From contig NZ_CP036276.1 in the NCBI RefSeq assembly GCF_007747995.1, forward strand, positions 3,711,001 through 3,775,000: a stretch of DNA of 64,000 nucleotides, in the 5' to 3' direction. Positions 27,687-36,503 of this stretch are shown piece after piece (the stretch's first letter is position 1; each line of letters opens with the position of its first letter). This DNA comes from Symmachiella dynata (GTDB taxonomy: Bacteria; Planctomycetota; Planctomycetia; Planctomycetales; Planctomycetaceae). Made by a program: the position numbers and the translations under genes. The notes under the pieces are model-generated. The model worked only from the letters and a program-made list of their open reading frames with translations. It had not been told where the DNA came from and did not search any database.

Positions 27687-30600
27687 TCAAGGACAACCTT
27701 TGCATTTTTCTTGGACAATGCACGTATGGTTCACAAGAGTGTATTCATCTTCATAATAATTGAAATTGAAACGGGTGAATGGATTTCTTGTACCTGGACG
27801 GTAAACTGTACCCTCTCCGGTCACGGTATGCCGAATCACTTTTTGGCTTCGTTGAACCGTGACCTTCGTGCACCCCGGCACTACCACAGCTACCGTTATT
27901 TTAACTGTACGTGACGTGTCCTTCGAAAAGTTTTGTGTTGTCATTTGTTCTATTTCACCTTTTATCCAACCAAAATCAAAAGCTGGACCACCTCCTTCCT
28001 CTAAAAATCTTCCCAGTTTGACACCAGATTTACTCTCGAACGAATATGTTTTCTTGACTGGGGATTTGCTGCCGCAATTCGCATAGCTCGGCTGTGCTAC
28101 TATTTCCCAATGGGGTATAGTACGATACATCACTTTTTTCGCACTTATTGACATGCCCGGCTTATCGATTTTAAACTTCTTGTTAGCAAAAACTACTCTT
28201 GGGGGCAACGCAGGTCGGTTTTTGCAGATGTTCCGACGCCCCTTAAGGCCTAGGGGGTCCTGCGAGGAAAGCGGTGCGGACGAAACATATTCGTATTGGT
28301 CAAAACTATCATTTACGTAGCCCAATGGGTCGCGTGTTATAAAAACTCCAACCTGAGGGTGGTAATACCTGTTGCGATAGTAGTAGAGTCCAGTTTCGCG
28401 ATCAAAAAGTCGCCCTGTATAGGCAGTGGAGTTGGCTACGTCGGATGTGTTATCCGCATCGGCGGAAAAATCAGGGTCCAGTACTGCGATTTCTCCATAT
28501 GGAGTATAGTGGTAACGCTCCAGAACGGTTCCAGCATTATCGGTTATGGCAGTGACATTAGCATTGGCATCTTGCATGTAGTAATGCCTTTCCGATGTAC
28601 CATCCGTGTTGCTGTCGTAGTCACGCAGTAGCAACGAGTCAATATAATATGGATGCCACACATATGTCTCTAGCGGGTCTTCATCCTCCGTTCCACTGGT
28701 CTCCTTGCGGACTTCAAGTACGCGCCAAAACTCGTCATAATAGTAGTGAAGTGTATAGTCAAGTGCTCCGCCGGAGTACACATGCTTGAGGATACGCTTC
28801 CCGCCTGCATCGTATTCATATTCAGCGACCGTATTTGCACCGCTGCTGAGTTTTACCAAGCGATTCCATGCATCGTACGTAGCAGTGTATGTTGTGGTCA
28901 ATGCCGTGGGGCTTGGAATCGATTCCATGTTGCCGCTTGCATCGTAGGCAGGCGTGGCCCAACTTGGCCCGACCGTTTCGGTGACATTCGTGATTTCATT
29001 AGCCGCATTAACGGTACGGCTCTGGCTCAGATTGGTTGTGGAATTTGATACTTCAGTGAAGTTTGACCAGTTCCCTGAACGCTGGAGGACCCAATCCCGT
29101 TCCTTGGTGGGCGTGCCAGCAATACTGCCGCCAGAAAGCGTGCCTTCCTTGAATGCCTTCACACGATCTAACCCGTCGTGCGCATAAGTTTGATCTTGAT
29201 CATCGGTGGCATAAATAGCACTATCGATGTCCCGATATGTCCGGCTACTGGAGTAATCATATCCATAATGAAAGCGGTCAACATCTGCTGTACTGTTGTA
29301 TCCTTCCCAATAGTGATCCTTCACACGACCGAAGCGATCCATTCCCTCGTAGGTACCACTTGTGCCCTGGGAATAGTCGAGCTTGACATCGATAACAGGG
29401 TAGTCTACGACCGAAAGGTGTTCCGTCGCACTAAGACTGTACTGCGCTAACACCGTACCCGAAGAATTCGCTTCGCGGAGATTGTATATTCGCGACAGCC
29501 TGTTCGAAGGGTAATCGGCGTTTGCGGTATCGTAATCGAAAAAGATGGCAGTACCCGCGGGGTACGTCACGCTTTCTTTTCGGTGCTGCCTACTGTAGGA
29601 TGTTCCATCAGTGGTGGAATCATAGTCATACTGCACCTTTGGTGTGGCAGGCGTACTGACAGCACCTTCATGCGACTGATGGATGTCTGTAAGCTGCCTC
29701 AGATCGTTATATGACAACTGCACTTCATTGCGGACTGTTCCAGTTGCATCCGAGTTGGCATAGCTGGTGAGTGTTTCCAGTTGGCCCAGGTCGCCGTAAG
29801 CTCTCTTTATTGCACGCACATGGCCATCAGTACTGCCACCAAGGGTGGTGACCTTCGACAATTCGAGCTGGCGCTTGTTTGTGTAAGTGAATTGGATGAC
29901 CGTCTCGCGCTGGTCAGTTCGCTGGCTTAGGCTACCGTCTGTGTTGTATGACATTTTGACTTGATCTGTCCCTGATGACGTGGTGTCGGATGACTCAGGG
30001 AATATTATTGATGTCCGCCAGGCAGAATTTACAGGGTCCTCGTACAGCATCGTCGTGACTTGATTGTCGGAAAGATTGCCATCAGCATTGGCATCCATTG
30101 CCACGACGGACTGCAGTTGGCCTATTCCGTTGTACACAGATTTATTCACTCGGTCTTTAGACTTGTCCGAGCTGTCTCCGGTACCAGATTCAGTGCCAGA
30201 GTCAAAGTCAACATAATTATGAATGACATAGGTCTCGCGACCCAGGTCATCGTAAATTGTCTTCACTTTACTGCCGGACGGTTGTGTAATTGTTTCGCTG
30301 CGTCCTGTGTCGCTATTGTACTCAATTAGTGTGACACGTTTTAGCTCATCAGACGCTGTTGGCGAGCTAGGCGACAGAGTCGGGACTGCTGAATATTTCC
30401 ATGTGCCTGCACCAGTCGTGGTGTCACCGGAGCCATAGTCTGCAACTGCTTTGAGCTGGCCGGCACTGTTGTACCAGCTATAAATACTTTGGCGGACATA
30501 ATCATCATTGTTTGTTAAATCAATACCACGACTTGCTGATGCCGCGTCATCGTGATTATCTCCAAATGAATGTGCTTCCGTGGTACCTGCCGGGCCGAAA

Positions 30601-33600
30601 ACTGTGTGATTGAGTACCAGCACCCCGTCGTCACCACCCGACATTGAAGAGAGGGCCGGATGCGGTGAAGGCAGCCTGTACTGAAATGCACCACTTACGT
30701 ATTTGGTGGTTGCCAGCGATAGCACCGTTCGAGTTTGGTAGGAGCGCCCAGCACCATCGTACGCGGTTTCAAGTCCGGCACCGTGATCTCGGGCGGCAGC
30801 AACTTCGCGGTTATTACGATCGTAAAACATATTCTCGGCCAGATTGTTGCCGCCGGTGCCTGTTGCTGCAGAGATGTCATAGGTCTGCGTCTGGTATATT
30901 CGCCCTAAATCGTCATAAGAGTAGCCCTCTCTGGTTCGTCGGTTAGTGGCACTTGATGAAGCGTAGTCTGTATATCCATCGCCCGCGAGAACCGTGCCCC
31001 ATGTCGGAGCGGCGTCATACGAAGAAACGCAGACAGCTTGCCCCTTCCAGTTCACGTCCTCAACAACATACGGACCATAAAGAGTTTCCGTGGAACCATT
31101 CATGTAAAACGGCTCGCCACCTCGGCGGTGGCCACGGTATGTCACCTTGCGATTCACGCCGGTGTAATCGTTCGCTCCTGTACCATGAAACTGCTTGACC
31201 TTGGTGACATAGCCATCACCAACACCTCCGTCGTCATATTCAACTTGCGCAATAATGCGGAGTGTTGGATATGTATTATATGCATCAGTCATGCTGTGAT
31301 TATTTGCAGCCGAGTCACCGCTGACACCTTGCCTGACCTCGACCACTCGTCCGTGCACATCATACACGTTCTGTGTAATTTGCTCCTTCCGATCAGTTGC
31401 CGAAGAGCCACTGACAACACGGACCAAATACTCAGGGCGCCCAGTTGCATCATAATTACTGATCTCACGATAGTAGTTGGCACTAAGGGTTCCATTACCA
31501 CTGGAAGGGATGTCATGATAGCGATCCACATACCGGAGGCGACCATTGTCATCATCATAGGTATTCCTGGTCCAGCGAACGTAATCACTTTGCGATGGTT
31601 CGACTGAAAATCCGGTTGGTGCGCCACTTGTTGCAGTCGAGATACTTGCGTATCCCGCCTTCACAGAAATCGATTGCTCGACCTGTCCGCCTTTGTTGAA
31701 TTGCGTGATCAAAATTGGCATGAGCGTTTCGTTGCCCCCGCTATCCCATTGACGAAATCTGATCGTGCGGTCGTCTTCGTAGACGGTAAAATGCTCCGCT
31801 CCATTACGATCAATGGTTTGCGTCATCCGTCCTTGGTCATCGTAGTATGTTTTTTCAACCAACCCGAGAGCTGTGGGTAAACCCGAATCGCGAGATGGCT
31901 TATTCGTATCGGCACCACCCACCGCCCAGGCACTCCAGTTGTCGCCAGAACCGGAAGTTACATCCAAACCTGGACTAGCGGGATCTACGTCCGATATTTC
32001 ATAGGCCATATCGCCTGTGATCGGATTGTAGCTGTAGTAGCTGATATAGCCTTCTCCGTCTTTCGCCCAACGAAGCTTGCCAAGGCTGCCATAATACTCG
32101 ACCAGCGTGGTTGCCACGCCAGATCCATTTTGGCCGGAAGAAATAACCGGGAGCGTGGTCGTTTTGGTCTTCACCTCGCGGTCGTCGCCGTCCCAAAATG
32201 TGTAACTGTAGCTCGTCTTCTTGCCGCTGGTGCGAGTTGTTGTTTTGACTGGGTAGTCATAAGTGGCAACCAGCAGTGTGTTATTGTCATAGTCGTCGCC
32301 GCTGGAGTCGCCATCACCGTCGCCATAGTCCCAGGCAGCAACATAATACTCGGTACCTGCCCTCCCCTTCTTGACTTTGTGGTCGGTCCGCATTCCGTCG
32401 GAGCTATAATCATACACGTTGATCAAGCCGCCCGACGCATTCAACGTGTTGGTGTCGTTCGTCCAACTAGCCCCTTCGCTGTCGTATGGATCGAGAAAAG
32501 AGCGAAAATGCGCAGCGGTCGTCACGGCATGTGCGCTGGGCATCCGCTCTTCCCCTAAACGAGCTGACTTTCCAGTTGTCGCCATCTTAAACGATTCACA
32601 CCAATACGATGGGCTGCCGACGGGATCCTCAACAAATGCCTTGCGCAACAGCCTTCCAGTATCACTTAGCCCATAAACCGTACGGTACCTTGCGGTACCA
32701 TTGGAATCTTCAGTGTCCTCCACAACAATCCGGACCACCTCGTTCTGATCTAAAGTCACTCCTTGATCCAGATCCAAATAAAAATAACTCCTCTTTATGC
32801 CACCATCAGAACTGCCACAGGATGTACAGCCGCCACCGATTGTTTCGCTTTTGACCATGTCGGCTTCGGTGGCCTCTGAACCACCATAGGTCGTATTCAA
32901 ATTCTCACCACTTGGTGAAAAAGGCGTCACTATATTAGCAGTGGAGGTATTCGATGTGTAATACTCAAAGCTTCGACTTGAAAGCCCTGATATAACGGGA
33001 GTCCCATACGCATCTGCCTTTGTAAGGATATCGTCGGGTGACGAAATCCCCGCATCACTAGTAATAACCCGATTGATCGCATCATCTTCAAACACTGCCT
33101 TAAGCTTACTTCCGGAAGTGTATCGATATTGCGTGTAGCGCACGACCGAAAGCGATGTTGTATCAGTTGTTGCCCGGCGCGACACCTTGACTTGAACCAA
33201 GTCACCACTTGAGCCAATGTCACTAGAGGGATTTGTTACATCGTCATAATAGGTATACTCGACCTGCTCAAGCACATTACTGTCTACATCCTTCACTTCA
33301 ATTTTGGCAATTGATGTCCCACTGTACGTAAACACAATGTTATAATCCTGGCCCTCGGCTGTCGTGACCTGCGTCAGACTGCCGGAGCCATCATAAGCAT
33401 ATAGTGCCCCGATCTTATCTTGCGAACTCCACTGCAGGCTAGATTGCTCTTTTATTTTGCCGCGAGCCGCCGTTGCCGTTATTGTAAAATCATTGAACAC
33501 ATACTTCAGGTTTGCCTTTTTATCAGTGAGGATAAATTCATCCTCCGTCGAATCGTGGGTAAGCCGGAGGTCACTTGTCTCCGAAGCCGAGTAAATCGGT

Positions 33601-34094
33601 GGGCTGCCACTCGCCGTAAAGGTCCTCTTCGAGCTAACATTAACCAAAAGAGAGACATCAGAGCCTTCCATTACAAGATAGGAATCCGCATCGCTGCTAA
33701 GCCACAAATTCCCGTAGGTGGAGCCACCGGTCCACCTACTGCTGTACGACCGACCAGTCATCCAATCGAAACCTGGACCGGGGATCAACAGATCGGTGGC
33801 GCGCTCTAACACTGCCCCATAGCGCAAATCCACGGGCTCGCATGTCGTCGCTCGCGGTTGGCCCGGGCAATCTTCGTACTCTTTTTTCCCGCAACATTTC
33901 TCTTTGCAACTGGGAGTACAATCATCATCCTGATCCCCTCCCCCAGGAGTGGAAGTGCCAAATAGTGGTTGCAGCGGCCCGGCGACAACCAACAGCAAAA
34001 CTGCCGTCGATACAGACAAGGGCAACCAACGAACACGCCGGTTTTCAACACCCCCCCAGGAACTGGATATAACTTCTTGCTTCACGAGTCGCAT
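27687..34094 (-). CDS. RHS/YD-repeat giant protein, copy 1
   Basis: A 2,135-residue protein. The start at 34094 (MRLVKQEV) is chosen because GCGAGG lies just upstream and a hydrophobic export segment follows (VSTAVLLLVVAGPLQPLFG); a longer frame to 34169 lacks this. After the signal is a Cys-rich stretch (DDDCTPSCKEKCCGKK), then RPATTC-like spacing and dozens of YD repeats forming the hollow RHS shell. The core ends with NRYYHPQVGVFITRDPLGY and a final DPLGL. The last about 185 residues form a distinct beta-rich tail ending in CIVQEKCKGCP. The first about 1,950 residues are encoded by DNA with no difference seen from copy 2. RHS proteins display or deliver C-terminal domains at the cell surface; the tail here has no toxin motif I recognise. 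An IS lies 10 bp after the stop and may have displaced a downstream partner gene. Confidence 0.88.
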   Translation of the reverse strand: MRLVKQEVISSSWGGVENRRVRWLPLSVSTAVLLLVVAGPLQPLFGTSTPGGGDQDDDCTPSCKEKCCGKKEYEDCPGQPRATTCEPVDLRYGAVLERATDLLIPGPGFDWMTGRSYSSRWTGGSTYGNLWLSSDADSYLVMEGSDVSLLVNVSSKRTFTASGSPPIYSASETSDLRLTHDSTEDEFILTDKKANLKYVFNDFTITATAARGKIKEQSSLQWSSQDKIGALYAYDGSGSLTQVTTAEGQDYNIVFTYSGTSIAKIEVKDVDSNVLEQVEYTYYDDVTNPSSDIGSSGDLVQVKVSRRATTDTTSLSVVRYTQYRYTSGSKLKAVFEDDAINRVITSDAGISSPDDILTKADAYGTPVISGLSSRSFEYYTSNTSTANIVTPFSPSGENLNTTYGGSEATEADMVKSETIGGGCTSCGSSDGGIKRSYFYLDLDQGVTLDQNEVVRIVVEDTEDSNGTARYRTVYGLSDTGRLLRKAFVEDPVGSPSYWCESFKMATTGKSARLGEERMPSAHAVTTAAHFRSFLDPYDSEGASWTNDTNTLNASGGLINVYDYSSDGMRTDHKVKKGRAGTEYYVAAWDYGDGDGDSSGDDYDNNTLLVATYDYPVKTTTRTSGKKTSYSYTFWDGDDREVKTKTTTLPVISSGQNGSGVATTLVEYYGSLGKLRWAKDGEGYISYYSYNPITGDMAYEISDVDPASPGLDVTSGSGDNWSAWAVGGADTNKPSRDSGLPTALGLVEKTYYDDQGRMTQTIDRNGAEHFTVYEDDRTIRFRQWDSGGNETLMPILITQFNKGGQVEQSISVKAGYASISTATSGAPTGFSVEPSQSDYVRWTRNTYDDDNGRLRYVDRYHDIPSSGNGTLSANYYREISNYDATGRPEYLVRVVSGSSATDRKEQITQNVYDVHGRVVEVRQGVSGDSAANNHSMTDAYNTYPTLRIIAQVEYDDGGVGDGYVTKVKQFHGTGANDYTGVNRKVTYRGHRRGGEPFYMNGSTETLYGPYVVEDVNWKGQAVCVSSYDAAPTWGTVLAGDGYTDYASSSATNRRTREGYSYDDLGRIYQTQTYDISAATGTGGNNLAENMFYDRNNREVAAARDHGAGLETAYDGAGRSYQTRTVLSLATTKYVSGAFQYRLPSPHPALSSMSGGDDGVLVLNHTVFGPAGTTEAHSFGDNHDDAASASRGIDLTNNDDYVRQSIYSWYNSAGQLKAVADYGSGDTTTGAGTWKYSAVPTLSPSSPTASDELKRVTLIEYNSDTGRSETITQPSGSKVKTIYDDLGRETYVIHNYVDFDSGTESGTGDSSDKSKDRVNKSVYNGIGQLQSVVAMDANADGNLSDNQVTTMLYEDPVNSAWRTSIIFPESSDTTSSGTDQVKMSYNTDGSLSQRTDQRETVIQFTYTNKRQLELSKVTTLGGSTDGHVRAIKRAYGDLGQLETLTSYANSDATGTVRNEVQLSYNDLRQLTDIHQSHEGAVSTPATPKVQYDYDSTTDGTSYSRQHRKESVTYPAGTAIFFDYDTANADYPSNRLSRIYNLREANSSGTVLAQYSLSATEHLSVVDYPVIDVKLDYSQGTSGTYEGMDRFGRVKDHYWEGYNSTADVDRFHYGYDYSSSRTYRDIDSAIYATDDQDQTYAHDGLDRVKAFKEGTLSGGSIAGTPTKERDWVLQRSGNWSNFTEVSNSTTNLSQSRTVNAANEITNVTETVGPSWATPAYDASGNMESIPSPTALTTTYTATYDAWNRLVKLSSGANTVAEYEYDAGGKRILKHVYSGGALDYTLHYYYDEFWRVLEVRKETSGTEDEDPLETYVWHPYYIDSLLLRDYDSNTDGTSERHYYMQDANANVTAITDNAGTVLERYHYTPYGEIAVLDPDFSADADNTSDVANSTAYTGRLFDRETGLYYYRNRYYHPQVGVFITRDPLGYVNDSFDQYEYVSSAPLSSQDPLGLKGRRNICKNRPALPPRVVFANKKFKIDKPGMSISAKKVMYRTIPHWEIVAQPSYANCGSKSPVKKTYSFESKSGVKLGRFLEEGGGPAFDFGWIKGEIEQMTTQNFSKDTSRTVKITVAVVVPGCTKVTVQRSQKVIRHTVTGEGTVYRPGTRNPFTRFNFNYYEDEYTLVNHTCIVQEKCKGCP

Positions 34095-34208
34095 GAAAAC
34101 CTCGCATATGTTTAAAAGGAGCCCAACTGCATGTATCACAACAAAGTAGTTAAATCCGTCGATGCACAAGCACGCTTTGACATCACACCTCGGCTAAATA
34201 CGATTGAA
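28244..34208 (-). repeat. 5,965-bp direct repeat, unit 1
   Basis: Matches 37079-43043 at a constant offset of 8,835 bp, with no indel and no difference seen. It covers 114 bp upstream of the RHS start plus all codons down to the final PLGL of the core, and stops exactly where the two tails begin to differ. Confidence 0.9.
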
Positions 34209-34449
34209 TATATCTGTCTCGGTAATGATCATATCTTCCACAATTTCACTCAGCCCGCCGTCCCAGACCCTGCCTCCTCGCTGCTGAGCTAAGTATCCCG
34301 CCTGACCTGCCCCCCTGAATGACACCAGTACTATGAATTAGTGTTCAATTGTATCAATGGCTTTTCTGCTTGAATGCTGTAGCGTAGTGGAGGCATTCGA
34401 ACAGAAAAGCTTCGTCTCCGGCACCGTGAGCCCGTTATTCAAGAGAACT

Positions 34450-35505
34450 GCGAGGCCTGATCGTGATTGTGCTCTCTTCGCCAACGTTCAATCAGCACCT
34501 TGGCTTCAAGTAACGTATTGAGATTATGCCATCTAGCAAATTGCCCCGCAGTATTCCATTGAAGGATTCCACGCAACCATTCTCCCAGGGACTCTCAGGT
34601 TTAATAAACAACGTCATCACCTCCACCTACTTGAGTCACTTACGAGCCCTATGCAGAGAACTCCGAGACGCTATCACCTAGAAGACCGAGACACACAAAC
34701 AGGTCGCTGCGAAGTTCCAAAACATTTTCGCTATTGAGCTTCCGCTCTAAATTAATCGCTAGGCACTCTCGCGTGTATTCACCAATCAGATTTAACATCC
34801 AAAAAGGACGACCATCGTGAGTTCGGCAATGCACGAACTCATACCTCCAGGATAGTCCTTTCATGGAGGCTGAAATCGCACACACGACCCGCTGTTGAAC
34901 CACAGGCGACACCTTTTGGGCTGTTTTTGTGGCATATTCAGTCACTCCTGCATCTATAAACGCTCGGTGCGATTGCGGTTGACCTCCCAGCCTTTTTGGC
35001 GAAGCGGTTCGATCATACGGCGATAGCCGTAACGACCGCACTGTGTCGCCAACTCCATTATCTCACAGGTCAGCCGGGGTTCATTATTCGGAATAACTCG
35101 CTGCTTTCTCTGAGTGGTACGGGCTTGGCCCATCGTCCAGCAGGAACGCCGTTCTGAAACACGATTCCGTCTTATAGAAGACCGCACGAAGTCCACTGCC
35201 TTGCCACGCTTCGCCGGGCCTATAAATTTCCCGACTCGGCCTCTTTCGGAATGGCTATGCTCAAATCCAATTCAATGAGCAACCTTTTGAGACGAATGCT
35301 CTTTTTCTCAAGTTCTTTCAAACGTTCCGCCTGGACCATCCGCAGACCACCCTAATCGTGTCGCCACATGTGATAGGTCTGTTGATGAATTCCTAGCTTC
35401 TTGCACATCAGAGGAAGGTCATCCTTTGGGGAAGATGAACCTCAGCTCCTCGAAGCTTTGTAATGATCTATCCTGGCATATGACGCTTTGATGGCATGTT
35501 TCCTC
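34450..35505 (-). pseudogene. Decayed IS3-family element (orfA and orfB remnants)
   Basis: Read on the minus strand, 35505-35222 gives a broken OrfA (KRHMPG, IITKLRGAEVHL, later RLLIELDLSIA-like pieces). 35196-34954 gives OrfB start motifs (VSERRSCWTMGQARTTQR, GRYGYRRMIEPLRQKGWEVN). 35041-34649 gives the integrase core (WRYEFVHCRTHDGRPFWMLN, GEYTRECLAI). 34620-34450 gives PESPWENGCVESFNG, then EAKVLIERWRREHN. Several frame changes and stops separate them. This is an old insertion between the two RHS copies, so it predates or accompanied their present arrangement. Confidence 0.78.
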
Positions 35506-35568
35506 CTTACATCTGGGGCCAGAAACCTGAATCGTATACGAGCATCTGATCTCGGTTAAAGGGGCATG

Positions 35569-36057
35569 TCACTTTTTAGTTTCCACGTCGCCCCCCTGGT
35601 GTAACACTCGCACCTTGATGGCCGGTTCATCCAACAGCACAGCCGAGGTACCGTCTTTCACTGACACAGTTTTATGTGTGATGTACTCACTGCCATTCCA
35701 ATACTTAATTACATACTTACATGTGCCAGCACCTGGGGCGGTACGGATATACTTCCAACTCAACTTAAACATCTCTTTCTTGTCTTCGGAATACGATTGC
35801 GACCCTTCAGGCAACTCCCCGATGGGCAGGGTTTTACCCCAAGCCATCGTGCCAGGCAATCGCCAGGCGATTTTTATTACTGCATCAGGACCACGGGAGA
35901 CGCCTGCCGCCCCGCTATCTGCCTTTGGTGACTTAGCTCGAAACAGTCCCCCAAAAACCACAAACACGACCGCAATGGCAGACAGGCATAAGACGAGCAA
36001 TGCTACGACTATAGTTTGCGATCGAACTTTTCTCACTTTGCCTGGCGATTCAACCAC
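35569..36057 (-). CDS. Small membrane-anchored protein with homopolymeric start region
   Basis: A 162-residue protein from a GTG start. One transmembrane anchor at about 16-40 (IVVALLVLCLSAIAVVFVVFGG) is followed by a soluble domain of about 120 residues, beta-rich, with IKIAWRLPG, KYVIKYWNGSEYITHKTV and VRVLHQGG. I recognise no family. The start codon is the last base of a 15-base G run (on the coding strand) with TG following, so the run also stands in for a ribosome-binding site. It lies downstream of RHS copy 2 in the same direction, but 446 bp away. It could be a partner or immunity protein of that RHS tail, or unrelated; sequence alone does not decide. Confidence 0.6.
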   Translation of the reverse strand: MVESPGKVRKVRSQTIVVALLVLCLSAIAVVFVVFGGLFRAKSPKADSGAAGVSRGPDAVIKIAWRLPGTMAWGKTLPIGELPEGSQSYSEDKKEMFKLSWKYIRTAPGAGTCKYVIKYWNGSEYITHKTVSVKDGTSAVLLDEPAIKVRVLHQGGDVETKK

Positions 36058-36071
36058 CCCCCCCCCCCCCC
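36057..36071. repeat. Homopolymer C15 (G15 on the coding strand) at a gene start
   Basis: Fifteen consecutive C on the plus strand overlap the GTG start of the 162-residue protein. Such tracts slip during replication and can switch or tune expression. No other homopolymer of this length was noticed in the window. Confidence 0.9.
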
Positions 36072-36503
36072 TTGATTAATAGGTATTCACAATATGTGTG
36101 AATTTCATAACATGCTGCGTGCCCACCCAGTACACACTACAATGCAACTGAAGAAGTCGAGCACACAAGATTCTAAAGCATGGCTCTTCTCAGTTTAAGT
36201 GTTTTTACGAAAAGAATGCCAACCAGCTGTAGTGAACAATAGCCAAGGAGTTTACTAGGGGCAACTTTAAGCACAGCCCCATAAATCATGAGACTTAAAA
36301 CCGCCTGTAGTTCCTCGCCCAGGCTGGATTGACATGTGTCGTAGCCACCTCGAGATACATTAATAGGTGTCGTTTCAGGTCATCGACCACCTACTCTCGC
36401 AATCCCTCGGCAGTGTCCAAGTTGATTGTCCAGACGACGAACTGCTACCTCAAACACAAGTTGACGCCAACGTGTATTGTAGATGCATTTCAGGCACTTT
36501 CGC
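36072..36503. other. Non-coding gap after RHS copy 2
   Basis: 432 bp between the stop of RHS copy 2 and the homopolymer. Short frames only; no motif, tRNA or clear terminator found. It may hold the promoter of the 162-residue protein. Confidence 0.4.

Noticed and set aside
28296-34072. Many plus-strand frames of 60-190 codons inside both RHS genes
   Set aside because: They recur at the identical offset in both copies simply because the DNA is repeated; none has a ribosome-binding site or motif.
36300-36370. TTGACA followed by a TACATT box as a promoter
   Set aside because: Spacing is about 21 bp, too long for a standard promoter, and no plus-strand gene follows.
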